Assembly: GCF_038502225.1 (NCBI RefSeq)
Contig: NC_091352.1
Location: forward strand, 24,783,890-24,847,889
Length of the DNA stretch: 64,000 nt
Direction of reading: 5' to 3'
Source of the DNA: Cherax quadricarinatus
Taxonomy: Eukaryota > Arthropoda > Malacostraca > Decapoda > Parastacidae
Shown here: piece by piece, positions 1-10,230 of the stretch
How the letters are laid out: each line of letters begins with the position of its first letter
Numbering within the stretch: position 1 is the first letter of the stretch
Program-made: the position numbers and the translations under genes
Notes under the pieces: generated by a model
What the model was told of the DNA's origin: nothing
The model's database searches: none
Seen by the model: only the letters and a program-made list of their open reading frames with translations

Positions 1-3000
1 CCTAGTAGTGGTAGGAATATACATGAGAACCTAGTAGTGATAGAAATATATGCGAAGACCTAGTAGTGATAGAAATATATAAGGGGACCTAGTAGTGACA
101 GGAATATATGCGAGGACCAAATAGTGATAGGAATATATGCGAGGACCTAGTAGTGATAGGAATATATGCGAAGAGCTGGTAGTGAGAGGAATATATTCGA
201 GGACCTAGTAGTCATAGGAATATATACGGGGACCTAGTAGTGATAGGAATATACGCGAGGACATAGTAGTGACAGGAATGTATTCGAGGACCTAGTAGTG
301 ATAGGAATATATGCGACGAGCTTGTAGTGACAGGAATATATTCGAGGACCTAGTAGTCATAGGAATATACGTGAGGACCTAGTAGTAATATGAATATATG
401 CGAGGACCTAGAAGTTATAGGAATATATGCGAGGACTTAGTAGTGATTGGAATATATGCGAAGACCTAATTGTGATAGGAATATATACGAGGACATAGCA
501 GTGAAAGGAATACAGTCGAGGACCTAGTAGTCATAGGAATATATACGAGGATCTAGTAGTGATTGGAATATACGTGAGAGCCTAGTAGTGATAGGAATAT
601 ATGCGAGGACCTAGTAGTGATAGGAATATATGCGAGGACTTAGTAGTGATAGGAATATATGCGAGGACCTAATTGTGATAGGACTATATACGGGGATCTA
701 GTAGTGATAGGAATATATGCGAAGACATATTATTATTAGGAATATAAGCGAGGGCATAGAAGTGGTAGGAATATATGCGAGGACCTAGCAGTGATAGGAA
801 TATTTGCGAGGACCTAGAAGTCATAGGAATATAAACGGGGACCTAGTTTTGATAGGAATATGTACGAGGACCTAGTAGTGTTAGGAATATTCGTGAGAAC
901 CTAGTAGTGATAGGAATATTTGTGAGTACCTAGAAGTGATAGAAGTATATGCGAAGACCTAGTAGTGATAGGAATATATGCGAGGACCTAGTAGTGATAG
1001 GAATAAATGCGTGAACCTAATTTTGATAGGAATATATACGAGGACCTAGTAGTGATAGGGATATATGCGAGGGCCTAGTTTTGATAGGAATATATACGAG
1101 GACCTAGTAGTGACAGGAATATTCGTGAGAACCTAGTAGTGATAGGAATATTTGTGAGTACCTAGAAGTGATAGAAGTATATGCGAGGACCTAGTAGTGA
1201 CAGGAATATATGCGAGGACCTAGTAGTGATAGGAATATATACGGGGACCTAGTAGTGATGCGAATATATGAGGACGTAGTAGTGATGGGAATATATGCGA
1301 GGACCTAGTAGTGATAGGTAAATATGCGAGGACCTGTTAGTGATAGGAATATTTTCGAGGACCTAGTAGTGATAGGAATATATACGAGGACCTAGGAGAG
1401 ATAGGAATATATGCGAGGACATGTTAGTGATACGAATATATGCGGGGACCTAGAAGTGGTAGGAATACATCCGAGGGCCTAGTAGTGATAGGAATATATT
1501 CGACGACCTAGTAGTCATAGGAATATATACATGGACCTAGTAGGGATAGGAATATACGTGAGAACCTAGTAGTGATAGGGATATATGCGAGGACATTGTA
1601 GTAATAGGAATATATGTGAGGACCTAGTAGTGATAGGAATATATGCGATAACCTAGTTGTGATAGGAATATATACGGGGACCTATTAGTGACAGGAATAT
1701 ATGTGAGAACCTAGTAGTGATAGGAATATCTGCGACACCTAGTAGTGATAGGAATATATGCGAGGACTTAGTAGTGATAGGAATATATGCGAGGACCTAA
1801 TTGTGATAGGAATATATACAGGGATCTAGTAGTGATAGGAATATATGCGAAGACATATTATTATTAGGAATATAAGCGAGGGCATAGAAGTGGTAGGAAT
1901 ATATGCGAGGACCTAGCAGTGACAGGAATATTTGCGAGGACCTAGAAGTCATAGGAATATAAACGGGGACCTAGTTTTGATAGGAATATATACGAGGACA
2001 TAGTAGTGTTAGGAATATTCGTGAGAACCTAGTAGTGATAGGAATATTTGTGAGTACCTAGAAGTGATAGAAGTATATGCGAAGACCTAGTAGTGATAGG
2101 AATATATGCGAGGACCTAGTAGTGATAGGAATAAATGCGTGAACCTAGTTTTGATAGGAATATATACGAGGACCTAGTAGTGACAGGAATATTCGTGAGA
2201 ACCTAGTAGTGATAGGAATATTTGTGAGTACCTAGAAGTGATAGAAGTATATGCGAGGACCTAGTAGTGACAGGAATATATGCGAGGACCTAGTAGTGAT
2301 AGGAATATATACGGGGACCTAGTAGTGATGCGAATATATGAGGACGTAGTAGTGATGGGAATATATGCGAGGACCTAGTAGTGATAGGTAAATATGCGAG
2401 GACCTGTTAGTGATAGGAATATTTTCGAGGACCTAGTAGTGATAGGAATATATACGAGGACCTAGGAGAGATAGGAATATATGCGAGGACATGTTAGTGA
2501 TACGAATATATGCGGGGACCTAGAAGTGGTAGGAATACATCCGAGGGCCTAGTAGTGATAGGAATATATTCGACGACCTAGTAGTCATAGGAATATATAC
2601 ATGGACCTAGTAGGGATAGGAATATACGTGAGAACCTAGTAGTGATAGGGATATATGCGAGGACATTGTAGTAATAGGAATATATGTGAGGACCTAGTAG
2701 TGATAGGAATATATGCTATAACCTAGTTGTGATAGGAATATATACGGGGACCTATTAGTGACAGGAATATATGTGAGAACCTAGTAGTGATAGGAATATC
2801 TGCGACACCTAGTAGTGATAGGAATATATGAGAGGACCTTGAAGAGATAGGAAAATATGCGAGGACCTAGTAGTGACAGGAATATATGCGAGGTCATAGT
2901 TGTGATAAGAATATATACGGGGACTTAGTAGTGATAGAAATATATACGGTGACCTAGAAGCGATAGGAATATATACGTGGAAATAGTAGTGATAGGAATA

Positions 3001-6000
3001 TATACGGGGACCTAATAGTGATAGGAATATATGCGAGGTCCTTGTAGTCATAGGAATATATGCTTTACCTAGTCATAAGAATGTATACAGGGACCTGGAA
3101 GTGATAGGAATATACATGAGATCCTAGTGGTGATAGGAATTTATGCGAGGACCTAGTAGTGATAGAAATATATACGGGGACCTAGAAGTGATAGGAATAT
3201 ATGAGAGGACCTAATAGTGATAAGAATATATGCGAGGACTAAGTAGTGATAGGAATATATGCGGAGAGCTGGTAGTGACAGGAATATTTGCGAGGATCTA
3301 GTAGTGATAGGAATATACACGTGGACCTACTAGTGATAGAAACACACGTGAGTAAATAGTAGTGATAAGAATATAAGCGAGGACCTAGTAGTGATAGGAA
3401 TATATTCGAGGTCTTAGAAGTGATAGGAATATATGCGAGGACCTAGTAGTGAGAGGAGTATGTGCGAGGAGCTAGTAGTGACAGGAATATATTGGAGGAC
3501 CTAGTAGTCAATGGAATATATAAGGGGACCTAGTAGTGACAGGAATATATGCTAGGGCATATTAGTGATTGGAATATATGTGAGGACCTAGTAGTGGCAG
3601 GAATATACTCGAGGACCTAGTAGTAATAGGAATATATTCGAGGACCTAGTAGTCATAGGAATATATACGGGGACCTACTAGTGATAGGAATATTCATGAG
3701 AACCTAGTAGTGATAGGAATATATGCGAAGACCTAGTAGTGATAGGAATATATGCGAGGACCTAGTAGTGAAAGGAATATATGCGATGACCTAGTAGTGA
3801 TAGGAATATATGTGAGACCCTAGTAGTGATAGGAATATTTGCGAGGACCTAGTAGTCATTGGAATATATGCGATTACCTAGTAGTGATAGCATCATATAC
3901 GAGGACCTAGTAGTGATAGGAATATGTGCGAAGAGCTAGTAGTGACAGGAATATATTAGAGGACCTAGTAGTCATAGAAATATATACGGGGACCTAGTAG
4001 TGATAGGAATATATGTTATGACATATTAGTGGTTGGAATATATGCGAGGACCTAGTAGTGGTAGGAATATATGCGAGGACCTAGCAGTGATAGGAATATA
4101 TGCGAGGACCTAGTAGTCATAGGAATATATAAGGGGACCTAGTAGTGATAGGAATATACGTGAGAACCTAGTAGTGATAGGAATATATGAGAGGAACTAG
4201 TAGTGATACGAATATATGTGAGGACCTAGTAGTGATAGGAATATATGCGATTACCTAGTTGTAATAGGAATATATGCGGGGGACCTAGTAGTGATAGGAA
4301 TATATGTGAGAACCTAGTAGTGATAGGAATATTTGCGAGGACCTAGCAGTGATAAAAAAATATGCAAGGACCTAGTAGTGACAGGAATACATGCGAAGTC
4401 CTAGTTGTGACAGGAATATATACGGGGTCCTGTTATTGACAGGAATATATACAGGGACCTAGTAGTGATAGGAATATAAGTGAGGAACCTTGTAGTGATA
4501 GGAATATATATGGGGTCCTAGTACTGATAGGAATATATGGGAAGACCTAGTAGTGATAGAAATATATGTTTGGACCTAATAGTGATAGGAATATATGCGA
4601 GGACCTAATAGTGATTGGAATATATGCAAGGACCTAGTAGTGATAGGAAAATATGCGAGTACCTGGAAGTGATAGGAATATTTGCGAGGACCTAGTAGTG
4701 ATAGGAAAATATACGAGGACCTAGTAGGGATAGGTATATTCGTGAGAACCTAGTAGTGATAGGAATATATGCGAGGACCTAGTAGTGATAGAAATAAAAA
4801 ATGGGGCCTAGTAGTGATAGGAATATATGCGAGGACCAAATAGTGATAGGAATGTATGCGAGGACCTAGAAGTGATACAAAACTATGCGAGGACCTAGTA
4901 GTGACAGGAATATATGCGAGGTCCTTGTTGCGATAAGAATATATACGGGGACCTAGTAATGATAGGAATATATACGTTCACCTTGCAGTGATAGGAATAT
5001 ATACGGGGACCTACTAGTAAAAGGAATATATGCGAGGACCTGGTAGTCATAGGAATATATACGGGGACCTGGTAGTGATAGGAATATACGTGAGTACGTA
5101 GTAGTGATAGGAATATATGCGAGGACCTAGTAGTGACTGAAATATATACGTGGACCTAGTAGTGATAGGAATATATGCGAGGACCAAATAGTGACAGGAA
5201 TATATGCGAGGACCTAGTTGTGATATGAATATATGCGAAGAGCTGGTAGTCACAGGAATATATTCTAGGACCTAGTAGTCATAGGAATATATACAGGAAC
5301 CTAGTAGTGATAGGAATATATGCGAGGACATATTAGTGATAAGAATATATGCGAGGACCTTGTAGTGATAGGAATATATGCGAGGACCTAGTTGTGATAG
5401 GAATATTTGCAAGGACCTAGTAGTCATAGGAATATGTACGGGGACCTAGTAGTCACAGGAACATACGTGAGGACCTATTAGTGACAGGAATATATGCGAG
5501 GACCTAGTAGAGCTCGGAGAATATTCGGGACCTACTAGTGATAATAATATACGTGAGAACTTAGTAGTAATAGGAATATATTCGAGGACCTAGTAGTGAT
5601 AGGAATATATTCGGGGACCTACTAGTAATAGGAATATACATGAGAACCTTGTAGTGATAGGAATATATGCGATGGCCTAGTAGTGACAGGAATATAGGCA
5701 AGGACCTAGTTGTGATAGAAATATATGCGGGAACCTAGTAGGGATAGGAATATATGGGAGAACCTAGTAGTGATAGGAATATATGCGAGGACCTATTAGT
5801 TACAGAAATATATACCGGGACCTAGTAGTGACAGGAATATATGCTTGAACTAAATAGTGATAGGAATATATGCGAGGACCTACTAGTGATAGGAATATAT
5901 ACGTGGACCTATTAGTGATAATAATACACGTGAGAAAATAGTAGTGATAGGAATATATGCAAAGACCTAATAGTGATAGGAATATATGCGATAACCTAGT

Positions 6001-7417
6001 AGTGATGGGAATAAATGGGAGGACCTAGTAGTGATAGGAATATGTGCGAAGAGCTAGTAGTGACAGGAATATATTCGAGGACCTAGTAGTCATTGGAATA
6101 TATACGGGGACCTAGTAGTGATAGGAATATGTGCTAGGACATATTAGTGATTGGAATATATGCGAGGACCTAGTAGTGATAGGAATATATGCGATGACCT
6201 AGTAGTGATAGGAATATATGCGAGGACCTTGTAGTGATAGGAATATATGCGAGGACCTAGTAGTGATAGGAATATATGCGATGACCTAGTTGTGATAGGA
6301 ATTTGTACAGGGAGCTAGTAGTGATAGGAATATATGTGAGAACCTAGTAGAGATAGGAATATTTGTGAGGACCTAGTAGTGATAGAAAAATATGCAAGGA
6401 CCTAGTAGTGACAGGAATACATGCATGGTCCTAGTTGTGATTGGAATATATACGGGGACCTAGTACTGATAGGAATATATACGGGTACCTACTAGTTATA
6501 GGAATATGTGCGAGGACCTAGTAGTCATAGGAATATATGCTTAGACCTAGTAGTCATTGGAATGTATATGGGGACCTAGTAGTGATAGGAATATATGCGA
6601 AGAGCTGGCAGTGACAGGAATATATTCGAGGACCTAGTAGTCATAGGAATATATACGGGGACCTAGTAGTCATAGGAATATACGTGAGGACCTGGTAGTG
6701 ATAGGAATATATGCGAGGACCTGGTAGTGACTGGAATTTATGCGACGAGCTGGTAGTGACACGAATATATTCGAGGACCTAGTAGTCATAGGAATATATA
6801 CGGGGACCTAGTAGTGATAGGAATATATGCGAGGACGTAGTAGTCATAGGAATATATATGGGGACGTAGTGGTCATAGGAATGTACGTGAGGAAATAGTA
6901 GTGATAGGAGTATGTGCGTGGACCTGGAACTGATAGGAATATATGCGAGGACCTATTAGTGATATGAATATATGCGAGGACCTAGTAGTGATAGGAATAT
7001 ATGCGAGGACCTAGTAGTGATAGGGATATATGCTAGGACCTGGTATTGATAGGATTATATGCGAGGGCCTAGTAGTGATAGAAATATGTTCGCGGGCTTA
7101 GTAGTGATAGGAATATATGCCAGGACCAAATAGTGATAGGAATATATGCGAGGACCTAGTAGTGATAGGAATATATGCGATGAGCTGGAAGCGACAGGAA
7201 TATATTCGAGGACCTAGTAGTCATAGGAATATATACGGGGACCTACTATTGATAGGAATATTTGCGAGGGCATATCAGTGATAGGAATATATGGGAGGAC
7301 CTAGTGGTGACAGGAGTAAATGCGAGGACCTAGTAGTGATAGAAATATATACGGGGACCTAGCAGTGTTAGGAATATATTTGGGGACCTAATAGTGATAG
7401 AAATATATGTGAGGACC
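1..7417. repeat. Degenerate 29-bp satellite array
   Basis: The whole stretch is head-to-tail copies of a unit of about 29 bp with core CTAGTAGTGATAGGAATATA followed by a variable tail (TGCGAGGAC, ACGGGGAC, TCGAGGAC and others). A clean copy of the unit is at 12016-12044 in the sister array. Copies here differ from each other at many positions, with frequent single-base changes and small indels, so this half is clearly older or less homogenised than 10231-27427. A recurring order of variants is visible: a unit starting GAGCTGGTAGTGACAGG, then one with AGTCATAGG, then one with ACGGGG (near 175, 311, 3265, 3470, 3933, 5241, 6051, 6603, 6750 and 7182). Short open frames in it (2809-3051 and 5047-5253, minus) only read the repeat. 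No gene is seen. Confidence 0.97.
615..2828. repeat. Tandem duplication of about 1.1 kb inside the 29-bp array
   Basis: Two adjacent blocks, roughly 615-1750 and 1750-2828, carry the same unusual variants in the same order. The rare string AGACATATTATTATTAGG is at 723 and again at 1851, an offset of 1128. The rare GATGCGAATATATGAGGACG lies at about 1258 and again at about 2328, an offset of 1070. The offset drops by 58 bp, which is exactly two 29-bp units. The extra pair is in the first copy around 1040-1098. This is what unequal exchange in register with the monomer produces. The outer boundaries are approximate. Confidence 0.85.
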
Positions 7418-7656
7418 TGTTACGGTTCGAATCTTAATCTTTAGCCAGGTTAGTGCACTCCGTAACAATACACTTCGTAGAATGAGAAGATGCTTCCATA
7501 GTTTCGAGTGAGAGACACAAATAATAGTTACTCAGTCTTTTCTAGTTTCTTCTTATTTAAAAGCTTAAATACTTCTTAGATATTCATTAATATCTATTAA
7601 ATATCACTTCGTCAGAAACTTTCATTCACACAAGAAAAGCCAAATAGAATGTATAT
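7418..7656 (-). repeat. 3' LTR of the retrotransposon (truncated)
   Basis: It matches 9872-10112 from TGTTACGG to the shared AATAGAATGTA, after which the two copies diverge. In element orientation its first part (about 100 bp of U3) is missing and protease-linker coding sequence is joined directly to it. The stop codon of the gag-protease frame (7612-7614) therefore lies inside the LTR. Confidence 0.82.
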
Positions 7657-8955
7657 CGTAGACCCCCTCTGTTTTGGCATGAGACATGAATTAACTGAAG
7701 TCGACGGAAATTTCTTGATCAGGATTCCGTCAGAGTAATAAAAACATTCTTCCTTACCAGCAGCTTCCATCTCAGTAAGCGCTTGATCCCTTGCCTGTTT
7801 CAACGACGGGTCTCCAAGCTGTTCTTTCACTATATTTTCCCGATTGAAGTCGTTACTCCGTAATGGGGCAAATTCTGCCACTTGGGATTTTGGAGGCTGA
7901 TTTTCGACTTTGGGTTGATCATCGGCACTGAACAGAGCATCCAAACCCCAATCTGAGGGTTCATCAGGAGTAGGCAGTGGTTCCAAATTTTTAGCCATAG
8001 CCCTTGTTATAGCTGTAAGAGGGAATAGACGAGGGCCTTCCTTACATCCTTCAATGGCGTAATTCTCTCCAGAGAACTTCTCTATAACATAAGGTTCTCG
8101 GCAAATTCCTCCTCTTCCTAAATCATTACCCACCAATAGATCAACACTCTTAATGGGAAAATCAGTATCAGAAAGGCCCACAACAGCTTCACCTTGATAT
8201 GAATCTACGTTCACATACACCTTATGAAGGAGTACTCTTGTGATGGCGCCACCGAAACCTAGCAGAACATCCAGGTTAACATAGGTGTCATCATTTAGAG
8301 GAAGTACTCCTTTTCTCAGTAAGGTCAGGTAGCTTCCCGTATCCCGATAGGATACTATGTCCACCATTTGGTCCTCTGCAATTCCAGCCTTACCCTTAAA
8401 GAAGTAAGGCAACATGGCTTCCGAAACTTTGTCTGCGAACAACTCAGAGGGAATTAGGCACTTCGATTTGGAGGAAGACGTCATCTGTACATTTAATGTT
8501 TCGGAACCTGACCGCCTACGGTCTCTACTTAATTGGAAACAAGAGCGCCTCCAATGGCCTGGTTTCTGACAATAAGAGCAAGATGGGCCTCTTTTTGATG
8601 TATCTCTCTCATAAGATGGTCTTACTTTGCCATTACTATGGATGACACTCGAGTAGGCTTTTGCTGAATGAGGAGGAGAGGTCTGTTGATCCGTTTTCCT
8701 AGGAGATAAAGGCTGACTTTTAGAAGAACATAACCTGGCTTTCTCTCTAGACCCTTTTTCATTTGTCAATTGAGAGGTTATCTCGAAGTGATCAGCTAGA
8801 GAAGCAGAGGCCAACACATCTGCAGTCTGGTGTTCGATGACAAAGGAGCGTACATCTACCGTCAGAGAGTTCTGAAATTCTTCTTTTAAGATCAACTGTA
8901 TCAGACGCTCCATAGTATCACACCCAGATGACCTCAACCATCGCTCTAGAGCCAC
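7612..8955 (-). pseudogene. Gag C-terminus, zinc knuckle and protease fragment
   Basis: This is the longest open frame of the element, 447 codons; the first codon given (8953-8955) is GTG and the frame really enters from upstream through a frameshift. Residues 1-60 continue the SCAN-like capsid (ERWLRSSG, LIQLILKEEFQNSL, LADHFEIT). A CX2CX4HX4C zinc knuckle lies at residues 126-139 (C126, C129, H134, C139), expected to bind the element RNA. A retropepsin-like domain follows, with active-site D205-T206-G207 and a later LLVGNDLG motif at residues 273-280. Residues 376-416 resemble the linker that precedes reverse transcriptase in this class. At about residue 431 the frame crosses the deletion junction into the left LTR and stops at 7612. 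Reverse transcriptase never begins. Zinc knuckle and protease triad are intact. Confidence 0.75.
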
Positions 8956-9271
8956 CTTCTTTTGCCGGGCAAATTCTACCCAGGTTTGGCAGTAGAGAGC
9001 GGAAGGTACGCTGATAACTTACGGGAAGTAAGTCATACTCCTTTAAAATGATCTTCTTAACTGCCTCGTAATCGGCATACTTGTCATAAGGGAGAGCTGC
9101 AGTACATGATTGAGCCTTACCCTTAAGTGTGGTGTGAAGTAAGGTAGCCCAGTGTTCACGAGGCCATCTCATCCCTCGTGCCTGATTCTCAAATGAGTAG
9201 AAGTAAGTGTCCAAGTCTGTTTCACAAAACCTGGGCACTAATGAGGCTGCCCTATGCAGGTCAAAGGTCAA
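8918..9271 (-). pseudogene. Gag capsid fragment, SCAN-like domain (first half)
   Basis: The minus-strand frame encodes a segment with FDLHRAASLVPRF, then a run with DLDTYFYSFENQA, MRWPREHWATLLHTTLKGKA and a YEAVKKIILKEYDL helix. This order (PxF, FE, W, LxGKA, and a Tyr/Leu-rich helix) is the pattern of SCAN-like capsid regions in Gypsy-class Gag. There is no ATG, because the frame is an internal piece entered through a frameshift. Near 9000 the homology leaves this frame (its tail from about NLGRICPAK is nonsense) and continues in the frame of the next fragment. Capsid identity comes from motif pattern only, without a database check. Confidence 0.6.
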
Positions 9272-9349
9272 GGTTGGAGTAGCGGACGCTTACTCTTTTC
9301 CTCCTCTTTTTGCCTCTCGAATATGATGTTTTCCCTCTCGAACTCTTCT

Positions 9350-9634
9350 TTATACAGCAGGCGTTGGGATTCCAGTTGCTCTGTTTGCAACTTTATAAGA
9401 TGTTCCAGACTTTGAAAGTGTTCGAGTGTGAGAGGAGTCAACTGGAGGAGTGGGAGGAGTGTGTCCCTTTAGGCGAAGCTTGGGACGAGCTCCATCTCCG
9501 GTCGTTCCCACACGACCAGGGCTAGCTAATGGGCTCTCATTACACGAATCAGGTGGCACGTTGTCCCGAGACATAGCCTCTGCTCCCAAAGTGAGGCCTT
9601 CAAATGAAGCCACCAAATGAGGGTGTCTAGCCAT
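9350..9634 (-). pseudogene. Gag middle fragment of the LTR element
   Basis: This minus-strand frame overlaps the previous fragment by 8 bases in a different frame and encodes a Ser/Pro/Gly-rich linker. From about 9440 leftwards the sense reading moves to yet another frame. There, down to about 9273, the minus strand encodes a highly charged stretch rich in Glu, Lys, Arg and Gln (for example EEFERENIIFERQKEEEK), which looks like a coiled coil. At least two frameshifts therefore lie in this segment. A charged helix ahead of the capsid domain fits a Gag protein of this type. No intact protein can be made from it. Confidence 0.5.
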
Positions 9635-9833
9635 GCGAGCCCAACCTCGGGACAGTGTCAGAGGGCTGAGAAAACAATATGTTCTGTATAATAGAATGAA
9701 CTGTACTCACTGTATAACGATTGACATAAGAAACTCCCAAATTTCTAGCCACTTGCCAGCATTGTTTTAGTGGTAAAGTCTTCAGCGTATCTGGAGTCAA
9801 GTCCTTCACCAACTGTGATATGTCACGATCCAT
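9627..9833 (-). pseudogene. Gag N-terminal fragment of the LTR element
   Basis: The first ATG after the primer-binding site is at 9831-9833 in a strong Kozak context (ACCATGG), 38 bases inside the LTR. The frame then encodes about 68 residues, beginning MDRDISQLVKDLTPDTLKTL and containing a KQCWQVARNLGVSY stretch, as in the N-terminal region of Gypsy-type Gag proteins with SCAN-like capsids. It ends at a stop at 9627, and the next Gag segment continues in another frame. This looks like a frameshift in a dead copy. An in-frame TTG lies upstream (9846-9848), but the ATG is the more likely start. The function in a live element would be virus-like particle assembly. Confidence 0.6.
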
Positions 9834-9851
9834 GGTGAAGAAGTTCAAAGC

Positions 9852-9869
9852 GCCCGAAACAGGGCCCCA
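9852..9869 (-). other. Probable primer-binding site of the retrotransposon
   Basis: In element orientation, two bases after the LTR end, the sequence reads TGGGGCCCTGTTTCGGGC. A TGG start just inside the 5' LTR is the standard place and form of a tRNA primer-binding site, because it pairs with the CCA end of a tRNA. I cannot say which tRNA would match. The call rests on position and the TGG start only. Confidence 0.5.
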
Positions 9870-9871
9870 CT

Positions 9872-10211
9872 TGTTACGGTTCGAATCTTAATCTTTAGCC
9901 AGGTTAGTGCACTACGTAACAATACACTTCATAGAATTAGAAGATACTTCCAAACTTAGAAATGAAAGGCACAAATAATAGTTACTCAGTCTTTTCTAGT
10001 TTCTTTTTATTTAAAAGCTTAAATACTTCTTAGATATTCATAAATATCTATTAAATATCACTTCGTCAGAAACTTTCATTCACATAAGAAAACTCTTAAA
10101 TAGAATGTACATGTCAATACGGTCACTACACTTGTTAATGATCAGAGGAATATTACTGCTTCCTCAATAGTGACATTGCTTGTACGCGAGTATATACATT
10201 GAGAAGTAACA
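9872..10211 (-). repeat. 5' LTR of the retrotransposon (complete, 340 bp)
   Basis: On the plus strand it starts TGTTACGG and ends GTAACA, giving 6-bp terminal inverted repeats (TGTTAC/GTAACA) with TG...CA ends. About 239 bp of it match the left LTR. By eye the match is a little above 90%, with differences clustered at 9951-9970. That level means an old insertion. Bases 10113-10211 have no partner on the left because the left LTR is truncated there. The outer end at 10211 is my choice from the inverted repeat and could be off by some bases. Confidence 0.8.
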
Positions 10212-10230
10212 CTTTCACTGAGTAACTCCC
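10212..10230. other. Filler between LTR end and satellite
   Basis: Nineteen bases that match neither the LTR termini nor the 29-bp satellite separate the right LTR from the resumed array. They may be a remnant of rearranged flank, or the true LTR end may lie further right than I placed it. Confidence 0.4.

Larger units (their letters stand above)
7418..10211 (-). mobile_element. Defective Ty3/Gypsy-type LTR retrotransposon
   Basis: A 2.8-kb insertion splits the 29-bp satellite. It has a complete LTR at the right (9872-10211) and a truncated LTR at the left (7418-7656), both in minus orientation. The internal part on the minus strand encodes, in order, a Gag N-terminus, a charged region, a SCAN-like capsid segment, a CCHC zinc knuckle and a retropepsin-like protease with a DTG triad. 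It then runs into the left LTR. Reverse transcriptase, RNase H and integrase are missing, so the copy cannot move by itself. The missing first part of the left LTR and the missing pol can be explained by one deletion with a breakpoint near 7657-7665. No clear target-site duplication is seen. The left flank ends GGACC, the right LTR is followed by 19 nt of non-satellite filler, and the satellite resumes at 10231. A shared CCTG (7416-7419 and 10229-10232) is possible but overlaps the LTR end. Family level is inferred from the Gag and protease motifs. Confidence 0.88.

Noticed and set aside
2809..5253. Small Tyr/Ser-rich frames at 2809-3051 and 5047-5253 on the minus strand
   Set aside because: They are translations of three-monomer periods (87 bp) of the 29-bp satellite that happen to lack stops.
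7660..7675. Polypurine tract (AGAGGGGG on the minus strand) just before the left LTR
   Set aside because: It lies within the protease-linker frame at the deletion junction. The true tract should sit before the missing first part of the LTR, so this purine run is probably coincidental.
9310..9525. Plus-strand 71-codon frame
   Set aside because: It lies antisense to the gag charged region, where the minus strand gives the coherent peptide.
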